This document shows, in pieces, positions 50,987-58,742 of a DNA stretch of 64,000 nt. The notes beneath the pieces were generated by a model. The model saw only the letters and a program-made list of their open reading frames with translations. It was not told the origin of the DNA and did no database searches. The translations under genes and the position numbers were made by a program. This DNA is from Planctomycetota bacterium. Its GTDB lineage: Bacteria; Planctomycetota; SZUA-567; H5-PLA8. Positions within the stretch are counted from its first letter, which is position 1. Every line of letters begins with the position of its first letter. The stretch spans positions 134,411 to 198,410 of the forward strand of contig JAKLKQ010000004.1 in assembly GCA_023150555.1 (NCBI GenBank). Reading direction: 5' to 3'.

Positions 50987-52099
50987 ATGATACCAGTAAG
51001 CACAAGAGCACCCAGCACGGCGCATGTCGTCGAACTGATGCGCAAGGACCTGCTCGGCAACAAAGTCCAGCCGAACCAGTTCCTGCCCAGCGAGCGCGTG
51101 CTGAGCAAGCAGTTTCAGGTCGCGCGCGTGACGGTGCGCCGCGCGTTGAAGGCGTTGGCCGGCGAGGGCCTGATCCGCGCCGAGCCCGGCCGCGGCTACC
51201 GCGCGCTAATGCGCGTTGCGGGCATGAAACCCGGCAGTCCCGTTGCGGTGGTGGCCGGTCAGACGCCGGTCATGTTCAGCTCGGAGGGAAGTTTCGACGC
51301 GCTGCAAAGCGAGATCTCCGCTGCGGGCTGGCAGACGCTGACGGTGGTCTCCGAGAACCGTTCGCCCGACGAGATCGTGCGTGCGCTGGCCGACGCGGGC
51401 GTGTGGGGCGCGGCACTTGAGGCCTGCGAGCCCGCCACGGCGCGCGCGATCCACGTAAGCGGCCTGCCGTGCCTGAGCCTGGCGCGGCTCAACCGCGAGC
51501 TGCCTATCGACTCGGTGCTGATCGACAATTTCGACGGCGCGCGCCGCGCGGCCGAATACCTGCTCGACAAGGGCCACCGCCGCGTCGCGTGGTTCGGCCC
51601 GGTGACCGAGAGCGACCACAGCATCGAACGCTATCAGGGCGCGCAGGCGGCGTTTCTGGACCGGCGCCTGGAACTTCCGCAGGAGTACGTCGTCGACGTG
51701 CAGACCAAGGACGACGCGCAGATCGCCGAATCGGCGCAGGCGCTCCTGGCGCGCGCCGACCGCCCCACCGCGGTGATCGCCGCGTGGCCGAATCTGACCT
51801 TGGCCGTCGAGCTGGCGGTGCGGCGCGCGGGGCTGGCGCTGGGCAAGGATGTGGAGCTGGTGGGCTGGGGCTCGGAGGTCACCTACCGCGCGCGCATCCT
51901 GCCGGCCTTCGACGGCGGCCCTCTGCCGGTGGTGGCGCTGTGGAGCAAGCGTGCGATGGTGCGCACGGCCCTGCAGCGCTTGATGGACCGCGTCAAGGAC
52001 CCGCACCTGCCGCCGGTGCGCATCTCGATTCCCATGCGGCTGATCCATTCCCCGAAAGATCTGGAGGATCGTAACCATGGCACGCACGAACCGGCTTGA
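50987..52099 (+). CDS. Transcription regulator, GntR-type DNA-binding domain with LacI-type sensor domain
   Basis: A 370-residue regulator. Residues about 10-75 are a GntR winged helix-turn-helix (FLPSERVLSKQFQVARVTVRRAL and GLIRAEPGRGYRA). Residues about 80-355 resemble the LacI/GalR periplasmic-binding-protein fold (SVLIDNFDGARRAAEYLLDKG and GHRRVAWFGPVTESDHSIERY). This is the AraR-type arrangement, which usually represses sugar genes until a sugar binds. ATG 50987 follows AAGGA and the GAACCA array. The secreted propeller gene starts within its last 23 bases, so that gene is probably a target. Confidence 0.88.
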   Translation: MIPVSTRAPSTAHVVELMRKDLLGNKVQPNQFLPSERVLSKQFQVARVTVRRALKALAGEGLIRAEPGRGYRALMRVAGMKPGSPVAVVAGQTPVMFSSEGSFDALQSEISAAGWQTLTVVSENRSPDEIVRALADAGVWGAALEACEPATARAIHVSGLPCLSLARLNRELPIDSVLIDNFDGARRAAEYLLDKGHRRVAWFGPVTESDHSIERYQGAQAAFLDRRLELPQEYVVDVQTKDDAQIAESAQALLARADRPTAVIAAWPNLTLAVELAVRRAGLALGKDVELVGWGSEVTYRARILPAFDGGPLPVVALWSKRAMVRTALQRLMDRVKDPHLPPVRISIPMRLIHSPKDLEDRNHGTHEPA

Positions 52100-54692
52100 G
52101 TTCCTTGTTGCGCTGTTGCTGGCCGCACAAGCGGCGGCGGGTGAGGGCTTCGCGAAGGCCCCCGCCGCGCAGAAGAACGGCGCCGGCGCGACGATCACCT
52201 TCGCACTGGCGGCCGCCGGCGACGTCGAGGTTGCGGTGCTGGACGCGAAAGGCGGCGTGGTGCGCCACCTGGCCGCTGGCGCGCTGGGCGCGCCCAAGGC
52301 ACCGCCGGCCCCGCTGAAGGAGGGCCTGGAGCAATCCATCGCGTGGGACGGCCACGACGACTTTGGCAAACCCGCGCAGGGCGGTCCGTTCCAGGCGCGC
52401 GTGCGCTTGGGGCTGGGCGCGAAGTTCGGGCGGCTGATCGGCGCCGATCCGTACAACTTCGGCGCGATCGACTCGATCGCCTGCGACGAGGACGGCAATT
52501 TGTACGTGCTGGGCATCGGCGGCGACGCCAACCAGGGGCACTTGGTGTTGCGCGCCTTCGATCCGGCAGGCAAGTACCTGCGCGAGATCCTGCCGTTTCC
52601 CGCGGACCTGGCGCCGGACGCGATGAAAGAGATCGCGACGTGGGACGCCGAGCGCAAGACGTTCCGCCCGCGCACGCTCAAGAGCCTGAACCCCGACTTC
52701 TACGACGACCGCGGCATCAAGTGGGGCGCCGCGATGCACCTCGTCGGCGCGACGAAGGACGGCGTGCTGCTGACCGACGGAGGGCGCATCTGCAAGCTCG
52801 ACCCGCGCGGCCGCGTGCCGCAAGGCAGCTTCACGGTCAAAAACCTGTGGGCAAAGGACAAGGGCAACCCGAACACCGGCGGCGGGCCGACCTTCCTGGC
52901 CGTGGCGCCCGGCGGCAGCCAGGTGTACCTCTCCGGCCCATACAGTTCGAAGACGCAATACGGGCATCCGTACATCGCCGACTTCCCGCCGGGCCGCATC
53001 TACCGCATGCCGCTGGACGGCGCGGAGACCCTGGGCGAGTTCGCCACGGTTCCCGTCGAGCACCAGGATGGGCAGGGCGGCGCATGGCTGAAGGCGTGTA
53101 AGGCGCCCGACCACTTCACCGTGCCGAAGGGCCCCGTGCACCAGATCGCCTTCGACGGACAGGGCAACGTGTACGTCTGCGACCGCGAGCGCCAGCGCAT
53201 CACGGTCTTCGACGCCAACGGCAAGGAGACCGGTTACTTGCCTGTTGCCAATCCTGGACTGGTCGCGGTGCATCCCAAAACCGGCGCCGTCTACGCGATG
53301 GAATACGACTGCGTCGCGTACGGGCAGTTCAAGAAGGTCCTGATGAAGTTCGAGAAGGCCGCTGCGGACGCCAAGCCCGTCGCGACGTACGACTTCGGCA
53401 CCGAGGGGCGCTGGCCCAGCCTGGCGCTGTCGGCGGGCAAGGACCGCACGCTGCTGTGGGTCAGCGGCGTGAAGGGCGATCTTGTGGCGTTGGAGGACAA
53501 GGGCACCGAGCTGGCGCCCATCGAGACCAACTACAAACCCGGCGCGGGGCGCCAGCGCGACTGGAACAAGATCGCGGTGGACTTTGGCCGCGACGAGATC
53601 TACGCGAGCAACGGCACCACCGGCATCTGGCGCTACGACGGCCAATCCGGCGAGGGCGGCCAACTGGCGAAGGACGGCAAGCCGTTTCAAGTCAACGATC
53701 TTGCCGTCGGCTATGACGGACTGTTGTACGTGCGCGTCAGCGGTTCGCAGACGGGCACCGCGCCGGCGTACAGCGGCCCGTTGTGGCGCATGGACCGCGA
53801 ATTGAATGCCGTGCCGTACGAGGCCACCGGCACGCACGTGCTGACGCCGTACATCTACAGCCGCTTCGGCGTGGGCTTTGCCGAGCGCGGTCTGGGCGTG
53901 GGCCCCAAGGGCGAATGCTACATCAGCTTCATGTACAAGTGGGTCGCGTACGCGGTGGGCGGTTTTACCGGCGACGGCAAGCCGATGCCCGGCAAGTACC
54001 TGAAGGGCGCGTTCCCTGCGGCCGACGAGAAGAGCAGGGCACAGTATCCCGCGGGCTGGGACGCGGCGGTGATCGGCCCGGTGCCGACCGCCAACGCCGG
54101 CATCCGCGTGGACCTGCAGGGCAACATCTATGTCGGGATGCTGTACTGGCCCAAGGAAGTCCCGCTGCCGCTGGGCAAGAAGCCCGACGACCGCAGCTGG
54201 ACCTTCGTCGTCGGCAGCGTGATCAAGTTCGGGCCCGACGGCGGCCGCATGACCAACAAGAACGAGGGCGATTTCCAGCCGGAAGGGCTGGAAGGCGCGC
54301 AGAACATCTATCCGGGTTTGGCGCCGTTCAGCCGCGACGGTTTCGGCGGCAACACCTGCTGCGTCTGCCGCGTGCCGCGCTTCGACCTCGACCGCTACGG
54401 GCGGCTGGCGCTGCCCAACGCCGTGACGAACTCGGTGTGGGTCTACGACAACGCCGGGAACCCCATCACCGAGATCGGGCGCTACGGCAACTTCGACTCG
54501 CAGTTCGTCAATCCCTTCGGCGAAGGCGAGAAGAAGGACAAGCCGCAGATCGCCGTGCCGGAGATCCCTCTGGCCTGGCCGACGGCGGTGGGCTTCAGCG
54601 AGAAGCACCTCTATGTGAACGACACGCTCAGCCGCCGCATCGTGCGCGCGGACCTGACGTACGCCCACGAGACACTCGCGCCGGTCAAGTAG
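52077..54692 (+). CDS. Secreted beta-propeller (NHL/SMP-30-like) protein
   Basis: An 871-residue protein with a signal peptide (LEFLVALLLAAQAAAGEGFA). A short N-terminal beta domain (about 25-115, FALAAAGDVEVAVLDAKGG, FlgD-like) precedes a long region rich in propeller-type strands: DSIACDEDGNLYVLGIGGD, HQIAFDGQGNVYVCDRERQR, RVDLQGNIYVGMLYWP and RFDLDRYGRLALPNAVTNSV. Such repeats build NHL or SMP-30-like propellers that bind sugars, peptides or lactones. No catalytic motif stands out. It overlaps the regulator gene by 23 bases and uses ATG 52077, just after AGGATC. By context it likely acts in carbohydrate handling outside the cytoplasm. Confidence 0.7.
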   Translation: MARTNRLEFLVALLLAAQAAAGEGFAKAPAAQKNGAGATITFALAAAGDVEVAVLDAKGGVVRHLAAGALGAPKAPPAPLKEGLEQSIAWDGHDDFGKPAQGGPFQARVRLGLGAKFGRLIGADPYNFGAIDSIACDEDGNLYVLGIGGDANQGHLVLRAFDPAGKYLREILPFPADLAPDAMKEIATWDAERKTFRPRTLKSLNPDFYDDRGIKWGAAMHLVGATKDGVLLTDGGRICKLDPRGRVPQGSFTVKNLWAKDKGNPNTGGGPTFLAVAPGGSQVYLSGPYSSKTQYGHPYIADFPPGRIYRMPLDGAETLGEFATVPVEHQDGQGGAWLKACKAPDHFTVPKGPVHQIAFDGQGNVYVCDRERQRITVFDANGKETGYLPVANPGLVAVHPKTGAVYAMEYDCVAYGQFKKVLMKFEKAAADAKPVATYDFGTEGRWPSLALSAGKDRTLLWVSGVKGDLVALEDKGTELAPIETNYKPGAGRQRDWNKIAVDFGRDEIYASNGTTGIWRYDGQSGEGGQLAKDGKPFQVNDLAVGYDGLLYVRVSGSQTGTAPAYSGPLWRMDRELNAVPYEATGTHVLTPYIYSRFGVGFAERGLGVGPKGECYISFMYKWVAYAVGGFTGDGKPMPGKYLKGAFPAADEKSRAQYPAGWDAAVIGPVPTANAGIRVDLQGNIYVGMLYWPKEVPLPLGKKPDDRSWTFVVGSVIKFGPDGGRMTNKNEGDFQPEGLEGAQNIYPGLAPFSRDGFGGNTCCVCRVPRFDLDRYGRLALPNAVTNSVWVYDNAGNPITEIGRYGNFDSQFVNPFGEGEKKDKPQIAVPEIPLAWPTAVGFSEKHLYVNDTLSRRIVRADLTYAHETLAPVK

Positions 54693-54901
54693 GCGCCGCC
54701 GGCGCCTCTTGAATCGCTGAAAAGCCGGGCCGGGATGTCCGTGCGCGCGGTCCAATTCGAAAAATTTTCGGTACTCGACGTGTCCCGAGCCGCTCGGTTT
54801 TCCGATAATATATATGCAGGAAAGGCGTGGGGCGCCTCCACTACAGCTGGTGGGGATTCGGGAGATGCTCGCCGCCATTCGGCCCACGGAGAGTGTGCGC
54901 C

Positions 54902-56713
54902 ATGAGGCGCCGCAAAGGGACAAAAAGCTCAAGTGCCCCCCGCAAACGTGTCGAAGGGAAGAAGCGTTCGACGCGTTCGGGCGGGGCTGCCCCCCGGTCA
55001 CGTACGAACAGGGAGCCCAGGGGGGGATCCGCATCCGTGGCTAGCGCCGCGCCGTCACCTCGTTCACCGCACCAACGCAAGTCCGCAGGCAGCAAGGCCC
55101 GACGACCCGCGCGCGCCGCGCCCGCGCCCCGCGCGCACCGCGCCGACATCCATCCGCTCGACCGCGCCATCGCCGAGTTGAGAAGCGAGCTGGCGCGTTC
55201 GCCCGACGACGCCACGCTGTACGCGCGGCTGGGCGCGCTGCACTACCGCCGCGGCGACCTGCGGGACGCCGAGGCCTGCTACCGCCGTGCCGTGGAGCTG
55301 CAGTCGGACCGCGCGGCCTTCCATAACAATCTCGGCAACGTGCTCTGCGACCTGGGGCGCATGAAGGACGGCATCGCGTCCTACGAGCAGGCCCGCGCGT
55401 TGGAGCGGGCCGCCGATCCGGAGAAGGGCCCCAGCGCCGAGACCGAGGCCAACCTCGAGATGGCCCGCCTGGAGTACCGGCTGGTCCACGAACGCATCGA
55501 GTACCTGGAACGCGCCGTGCACCTGGACGTGGGAAGCGCCGAGGCTCTGAACGCGCTGGGCGGCGGTTACTTACTGCGCAACCAGCGCGAAGAGGCGCTG
55601 AGCGCCTTCCGCAAGGCCGCGGCGCTGGATCCGCGCAACGTCCATGCGGCGCGGAACATCGGCTTCTCCTACGCGATGGATCCGGCGGGGCCCGACGACC
55701 TGACCGCGGCCATGCGCGAATTGGCGGAGCACGCGGTGCGCTTTCCCAAGGAGCCGCGCCTGTACCTGCATCAGGGCGAACTGCTGGAGACGGCGGGGCT
55801 GCTGGAGGAGACCGAGCAGCGCTACCTGCGCGCGCTGAAGGTCGATCCGCGCTGCCTGGAGGCCTACGACATGCTGGGCCGTCTGCGCGAGGCCATCCTG
55901 GCGCTGGACAGCATCGACGAGACCTCGCGCGACGTGGAAGCGGTGCTCGAACGGCTCGCCAACGAAGCCCGAGAATCGAAGGGGCCCTGGGCGCCGTACG
56001 ACAAGGCTTTCGTGGAGGTCGCCCGCGCGCGCTTCTACCGCCGCGCGCCAGGCGACGCACGCCTGCTGGACCGGATGCTGCGCGAGGCGATCGGGAACGT
56101 GGAACTGGGGACAGAGGTGGCCCGCGAGGCGGCGGTGGCGGCCGGCGTGCTGCGCGCCCAATTGCTGGAAGGCGAAGGCCGGCGCGACGAGGCGGCGCTG
56201 GTGCTCGAGGGCTTGGGCGAGAAGCTGCCCGAGGCGGGGCGGTTGTGGTTCGAACGCGGCGGGCTGGCGTTCCGCTGCGGCGAAGTGGCGCTGGCAGTGG
56301 AGGCGTTCGAGCGCGCGACGCTGGCCGAGCCGCAGGAGGCGCTGGCGTACCGATCGCTGCGCTTCGCGTTCGAAGGCTACCGGCGCTACCGCACGGAGCG
56401 CGTGCGCTTCGAAGCGGCGATGCGCAAGAATCCGCGCGATGCGCTTGCGCACCACCACCTGGCGATGGCCGCGCTTTCGGTGCTGAAAGACGAAGAAGCG
56501 CTCTTCCATTTCACGCGCGCGTTGGAACTCGACGGCCGCCTGGCCGAAGCGGCGTGCGGCCGCGCGCGCGCTCTGCAGCGCCAGGGGCATCTGCGGGACG
56601 CGGAAGCGGCGTTTCGCGAGGCGCTGGTGATCGATCCGGATTGCGGCGAAGCGCGCCGCGCGTTGGAAGAATTCGACGCGCCCGCATTCGCTGCGCCACC
56701 GGGCGGCGCGTGA
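54902..56713 (+). CDS. TPR-repeat protein with basic N-terminus
   Basis: A 603-residue protein. The first 80 residues are highly basic and Ser/Pro/Arg-rich (for example RKGTKSSSAPRKRVEGKKR), with no signal peptide. From about residue 85 there are tetratricopeptide repeats: ATLYARLGALHYRRGDLRDA, AFHNNLGNVLCDLGRMKDGI, AEALNALGGGYLLRNQREEA and, at the end, AACGRARALQRQGHLRDAEA. TPRs form protein-binding superhelices. ATG 54902 has GGAGAG eight bases upstream; an in-frame start at 54827 adds no family feature. The partner protein is unknown; the basic tail could bind nucleic acid, which is inference. Confidence 0.8.
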   Translation: MRRRKGTKSSSAPRKRVEGKKRSTRSGGAAPRSRTNREPRGGSASVASAAPSPRSPHQRKSAGSKARRPARAAPAPRAHRADIHPLDRAIAELRSELARSPDDATLYARLGALHYRRGDLRDAEACYRRAVELQSDRAAFHNNLGNVLCDLGRMKDGIASYEQARALERAADPEKGPSAETEANLEMARLEYRLVHERIEYLERAVHLDVGSAEALNALGGGYLLRNQREEALSAFRKAAALDPRNVHAARNIGFSYAMDPAGPDDLTAAMRELAEHAVRFPKEPRLYLHQGELLETAGLLEETEQRYLRALKVDPRCLEAYDMLGRLREAILALDSIDETSRDVEAVLERLANEARESKGPWAPYDKAFVEVARARFYRRAPGDARLLDRMLREAIGNVELGTEVAREAAVAAGVLRAQLLEGEGRRDEAALVLEGLGEKLPEAGRLWFERGGLAFRCGEVALAVEAFERATLAEPQEALAYRSLRFAFEGYRRYRTERVRFEAAMRKNPRDALAHHHLAMAALSVLKDEEALFHFTRALELDGRLAEAACGRARALQRQGHLRDAEAAFREALVIDPDCGEARRALEEFDAPAFAAPPGGA

Positions 56714-57314
56714 TGCGCGCGTGCAATGTGAAGATGAATGCGATGCGCGAGAACCGGTTTCACGATGCCGTCCAGAAGAATTCAAAAAAATTTAGCAAGC
56801 AAGCCCTTGACGAAAGGCATGCAATTCAGGTAACTACACATCTGCACTCGATGCAAAACGGATGATGTATGGCGGTTTGAATGTAAACCGCATTCGATTT
56901 GGGTCTTGGAGAGCACCGCGTGAAGGTTCTGGCAGAGCGGCGAGCAACGAGCGATCATCCACACCGCGTCGCTTGCATTGCACAAGACCTGCTTCCCGAA
57001 CGTCACTCGTCTCCGCGGAATGCGCGCTCGCGCACCGCACGATCCTTCAGCACCCTGCATTCACGTTTTTCTTGTGTGGGCCGGTTTGTGCCGGCGAAGT
57101 TGGGCGGTTTCCGGACGGATCCCGTGGCTAGCCCGCTCCGCGGATCTGCGAAGGACGCTGTTGGACTTCGTCACCATGGCGCCGGCCCGTTAGGAAGTAG
57201 AGGGGGGTAGAGTAGGTCGTCGGCGGGGCGTGCCCTCCGGGGCGCGTCTGGACTGTTTTTCGCCGGTGGCTGATTTGGGCCTGGCAGCATCAGCGCCCGG
57301 GAAAGGAGAGGACC
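56714..57314. other. Long intergenic region before the lysine-rich peptide gene, no other gene seen
   Basis: About 600 bases. The left 200 are relatively AT-rich; the right part is of mixed composition. Several frames of 60-100 codons cross it on both strands, but none has a good ribosome site, biased third positions or recognisable protein sequence. The right end holds the GGGAAAGGAGAGG ribosome site of the peptide gene. A promoter for it is not obvious. Confidence 0.4.
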
Positions 57315-57392
57315 ATGGCTAAGAAGCGGAAGAAGAAGGCTACCAAGAAGAAGGCCACGAAGAAGAAGGCCAAGAAGAAGAAGAAGCGCTAA
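57315..57392 (+). CDS. Lysine-rich 25-residue peptide (histone H1-tail-like)
   Basis: A short gene of 25 codons plus TAA. Seventeen residues are Lys and two are Arg, interspersed with Ala and Thr in a KKAT / KKKA pattern, like the basic tails of eukaryotic and bacterial H1-like proteins. The start has one of the best ribosome sites in the window (AAAGGAGAGG, four bases from ATG), and a strong terminator follows 33 bases after the stop, so it looks like a self-contained expressed unit. AAG is used for nearly every Lys. A role in nucleic-acid compaction or charge neutralisation is inference. There is no signal peptide. Confidence 0.7.
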   Translation: MAKKRKKKATKKKATKKKAKKKKKR

Positions 57393-57425
57393 ATAAAGCA
57401 CTTCTTTCCATTGCGGGCAAAAGAG

Positions 57426-57454
57426 GGCGGCGCTTAGCGCCGCCTTTCTTTTTT
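57426..57454. terminator. Intrinsic terminator after the lysine-rich peptide gene
   Basis: An 8-base-pair GC stem (GGCGGCGC with GCGCCGCC, loop TTA) followed by TTTCTTTTTT on the plus strand. On the minus strand the hairpin is followed by CTCTTTT, so it can also end the convergent gene that stops at 57459. Confidence 0.92.
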
Positions 57455-57458
57455 GGTC

Positions 57459-58742
57459 TTACTTATTGTAAAGGACGCCCTTCATCCGGTTCAGCCTGTC
57501 GTTGACGTAACTGACCGGTCGCTTCTCGTCGGTCAGGTTTGACCAGTGTTTCGGGAAGGCCTTCTGGAAGATGCGGTACTTGTCCTGGGCGACGCGCCAG
57601 ATATCGACCTTTTTCGAGGTGATGGACTCGACTTCGCCCTGCTTAAAGCGCGCTTCGGCTTCCAGAAACTGGCTGTCGCCGCGCTTGACCTGATCGTAGT
57701 TGGGGAAGTTCTCGATCAGGAACTCCGCGGCGTCGGCGCTTTCCTTGTACATCTCCAGGCCCCCGTCGTAGAGCACCCGGGCGATGCGGTTCTGCACCTC
57801 GCCGCTTCGCACCTGCTTGAAGTCCGGATACCAGGCACGCAGTTTCATCAGGGTGCGCAGGTAACCCAGGGGCGAGAACGGACGGCGGTCGGCGTAGCGT
57901 TCGCACAATTCCCACAGGGCCTCGGGCTCGGTGTCGCCGCGCACTTCGAGTTCGGCCAGCGTCTTGTACTGGGTCCGGGATTCCTTCTGGAAGTACTCGT
58001 AGTACTTGGTGTGCTCCTTGTCGTCCCGTTCGAGGTGGTGCTTGACGTAGTCCTCGTTCTTGGCGCTGTTCTCGATGTACTCCACGCGGTGCTTGTGCCA
58101 GGCTTCGGCGGCGCCGTCCACCATGTTCCACTTCGGGTTTTCGGTGCTGAGCAGGAGCATCTCCCAGAACCAGCGCTCCATCTCGCCGTCCCGGTTCATG
58201 CGCTCGAAGTTCTTCTGATTGCTCATCAGCGAAAAAAGTTCCTGGGTGCCCTTCGTGAACTGATCGAAGCGCCGCAGCACGTCTATGTATTCCCGGGAGC
58301 GCGGCCGCGCCCGGGTCACCTGGTCGTTCAGCGCGACGGGGTACAGCTGCTTCATGAACGTGGCGAAGTCTTCCGGATCCGGCCGCCGGTCGCCCTTGCG
58401 CACGGGCTCCCAGACGGGGCGCTGCGGCTCGGCCTCGGCGGCCTTCTCCGGCTTCTCGCCCTTCTCAACTTCGCCTGGTGCGGGCGCTTTCGGCTCGTCC
58501 TTGGGCTCCTTCTTGTCGGGATCGGCGGCCTTGGGTTCCGGAAGAGGCGTGGGCGCGGCCTTGCCCGTGGCGACGGCCTGCAGGTCCTCGTAGCTGCGCT
58601 TGCCTTCGGTCCATTCGCGAATCATGTCCAGCGGGACCCGCGCCGGGTCGAAACCGGCGTGCTCGGCGGCGCGCGCGGCGCCGCCCAGCAGCAGCAGAGC
58701 CAGCGCGGCCCACAGGGGCGCGGGGCTACTTGCCTTTTTCAT
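57459..58742 (-). CDS. Exported protein of unknown function, downstream of a Ser/Thr kinase
   Basis: A 427-residue protein with a signal peptide (MKKASSPAPLWAALALLLLG then GAARAAEHA). A low-complexity Pro/Lys/Glu/Ala linker (about residues 65-120) precedes a helical C-terminal domain with many Trp and Tyr residues (RWFWEMLLLSTENPKWNMV, HTKYYEYFQKESRTQYKTL). I do not recognise the family. ATG 58742 overlaps the end of the kinase gene by 17 bases, so they are translated together. It may be a periplasmic partner of the kinase's external domain. Confidence 0.65.
   Translation of the reverse strand: MKKASSPAPLWAALALLLLGGAARAAEHAGFDPARVPLDMIREWTEGKRSYEDLQAVATGKAAPTPLPEPKAADPDKKEPKDEPKAPAPGEVEKGEKPEKAAEAEPQRPVWEPVRKGDRRPDPEDFATFMKQLYPVALNDQVTRARPRSREYIDVLRRFDQFTKGTQELFSLMSNQKNFERMNRDGEMERWFWEMLLLSTENPKWNMVDGAAEAWHKHRVEYIENSAKNEDYVKHHLERDDKEHTKYYEYFQKESRTQYKTLAELEVRGDTEPEALWELCERYADRRPFSPLGYLRTLMKLRAWYPDFKQVRSGEVQNRIARVLYDGGLEMYKESADAAEFLIENFPNYDQVKRGDSQFLEAEARFKQGEVESITSKKVDIWRVAQDKYRIFQKAFPKHWSNLTDEKRPVSYVNDRLNRMKGVLYNK

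Noticed and set aside
51993..55034. A minus-strand open frame of about 1000 codons
   Set aside because: It is antisense to the GntR/LacI-type and propeller genes, which have clear domains and ribosome sites. Its sequence is low-complexity Arg/Val/His-rich, typical of the reverse frame of high-GC genes.
56862..57131. A plus-strand frame of about 89 codons before the lysine-rich peptide gene
   Set aside because: Weak start context, no protein-like composition or recognisable motif, and competing frames on both strands.
57171..57401. A minus-strand frame coding a Leu-rich hydrophobic peptide
   Set aside because: It is the antisense of the lysine-rich peptide gene (AAG reversed reads CTT, Leu) and lacks a ribosome site.
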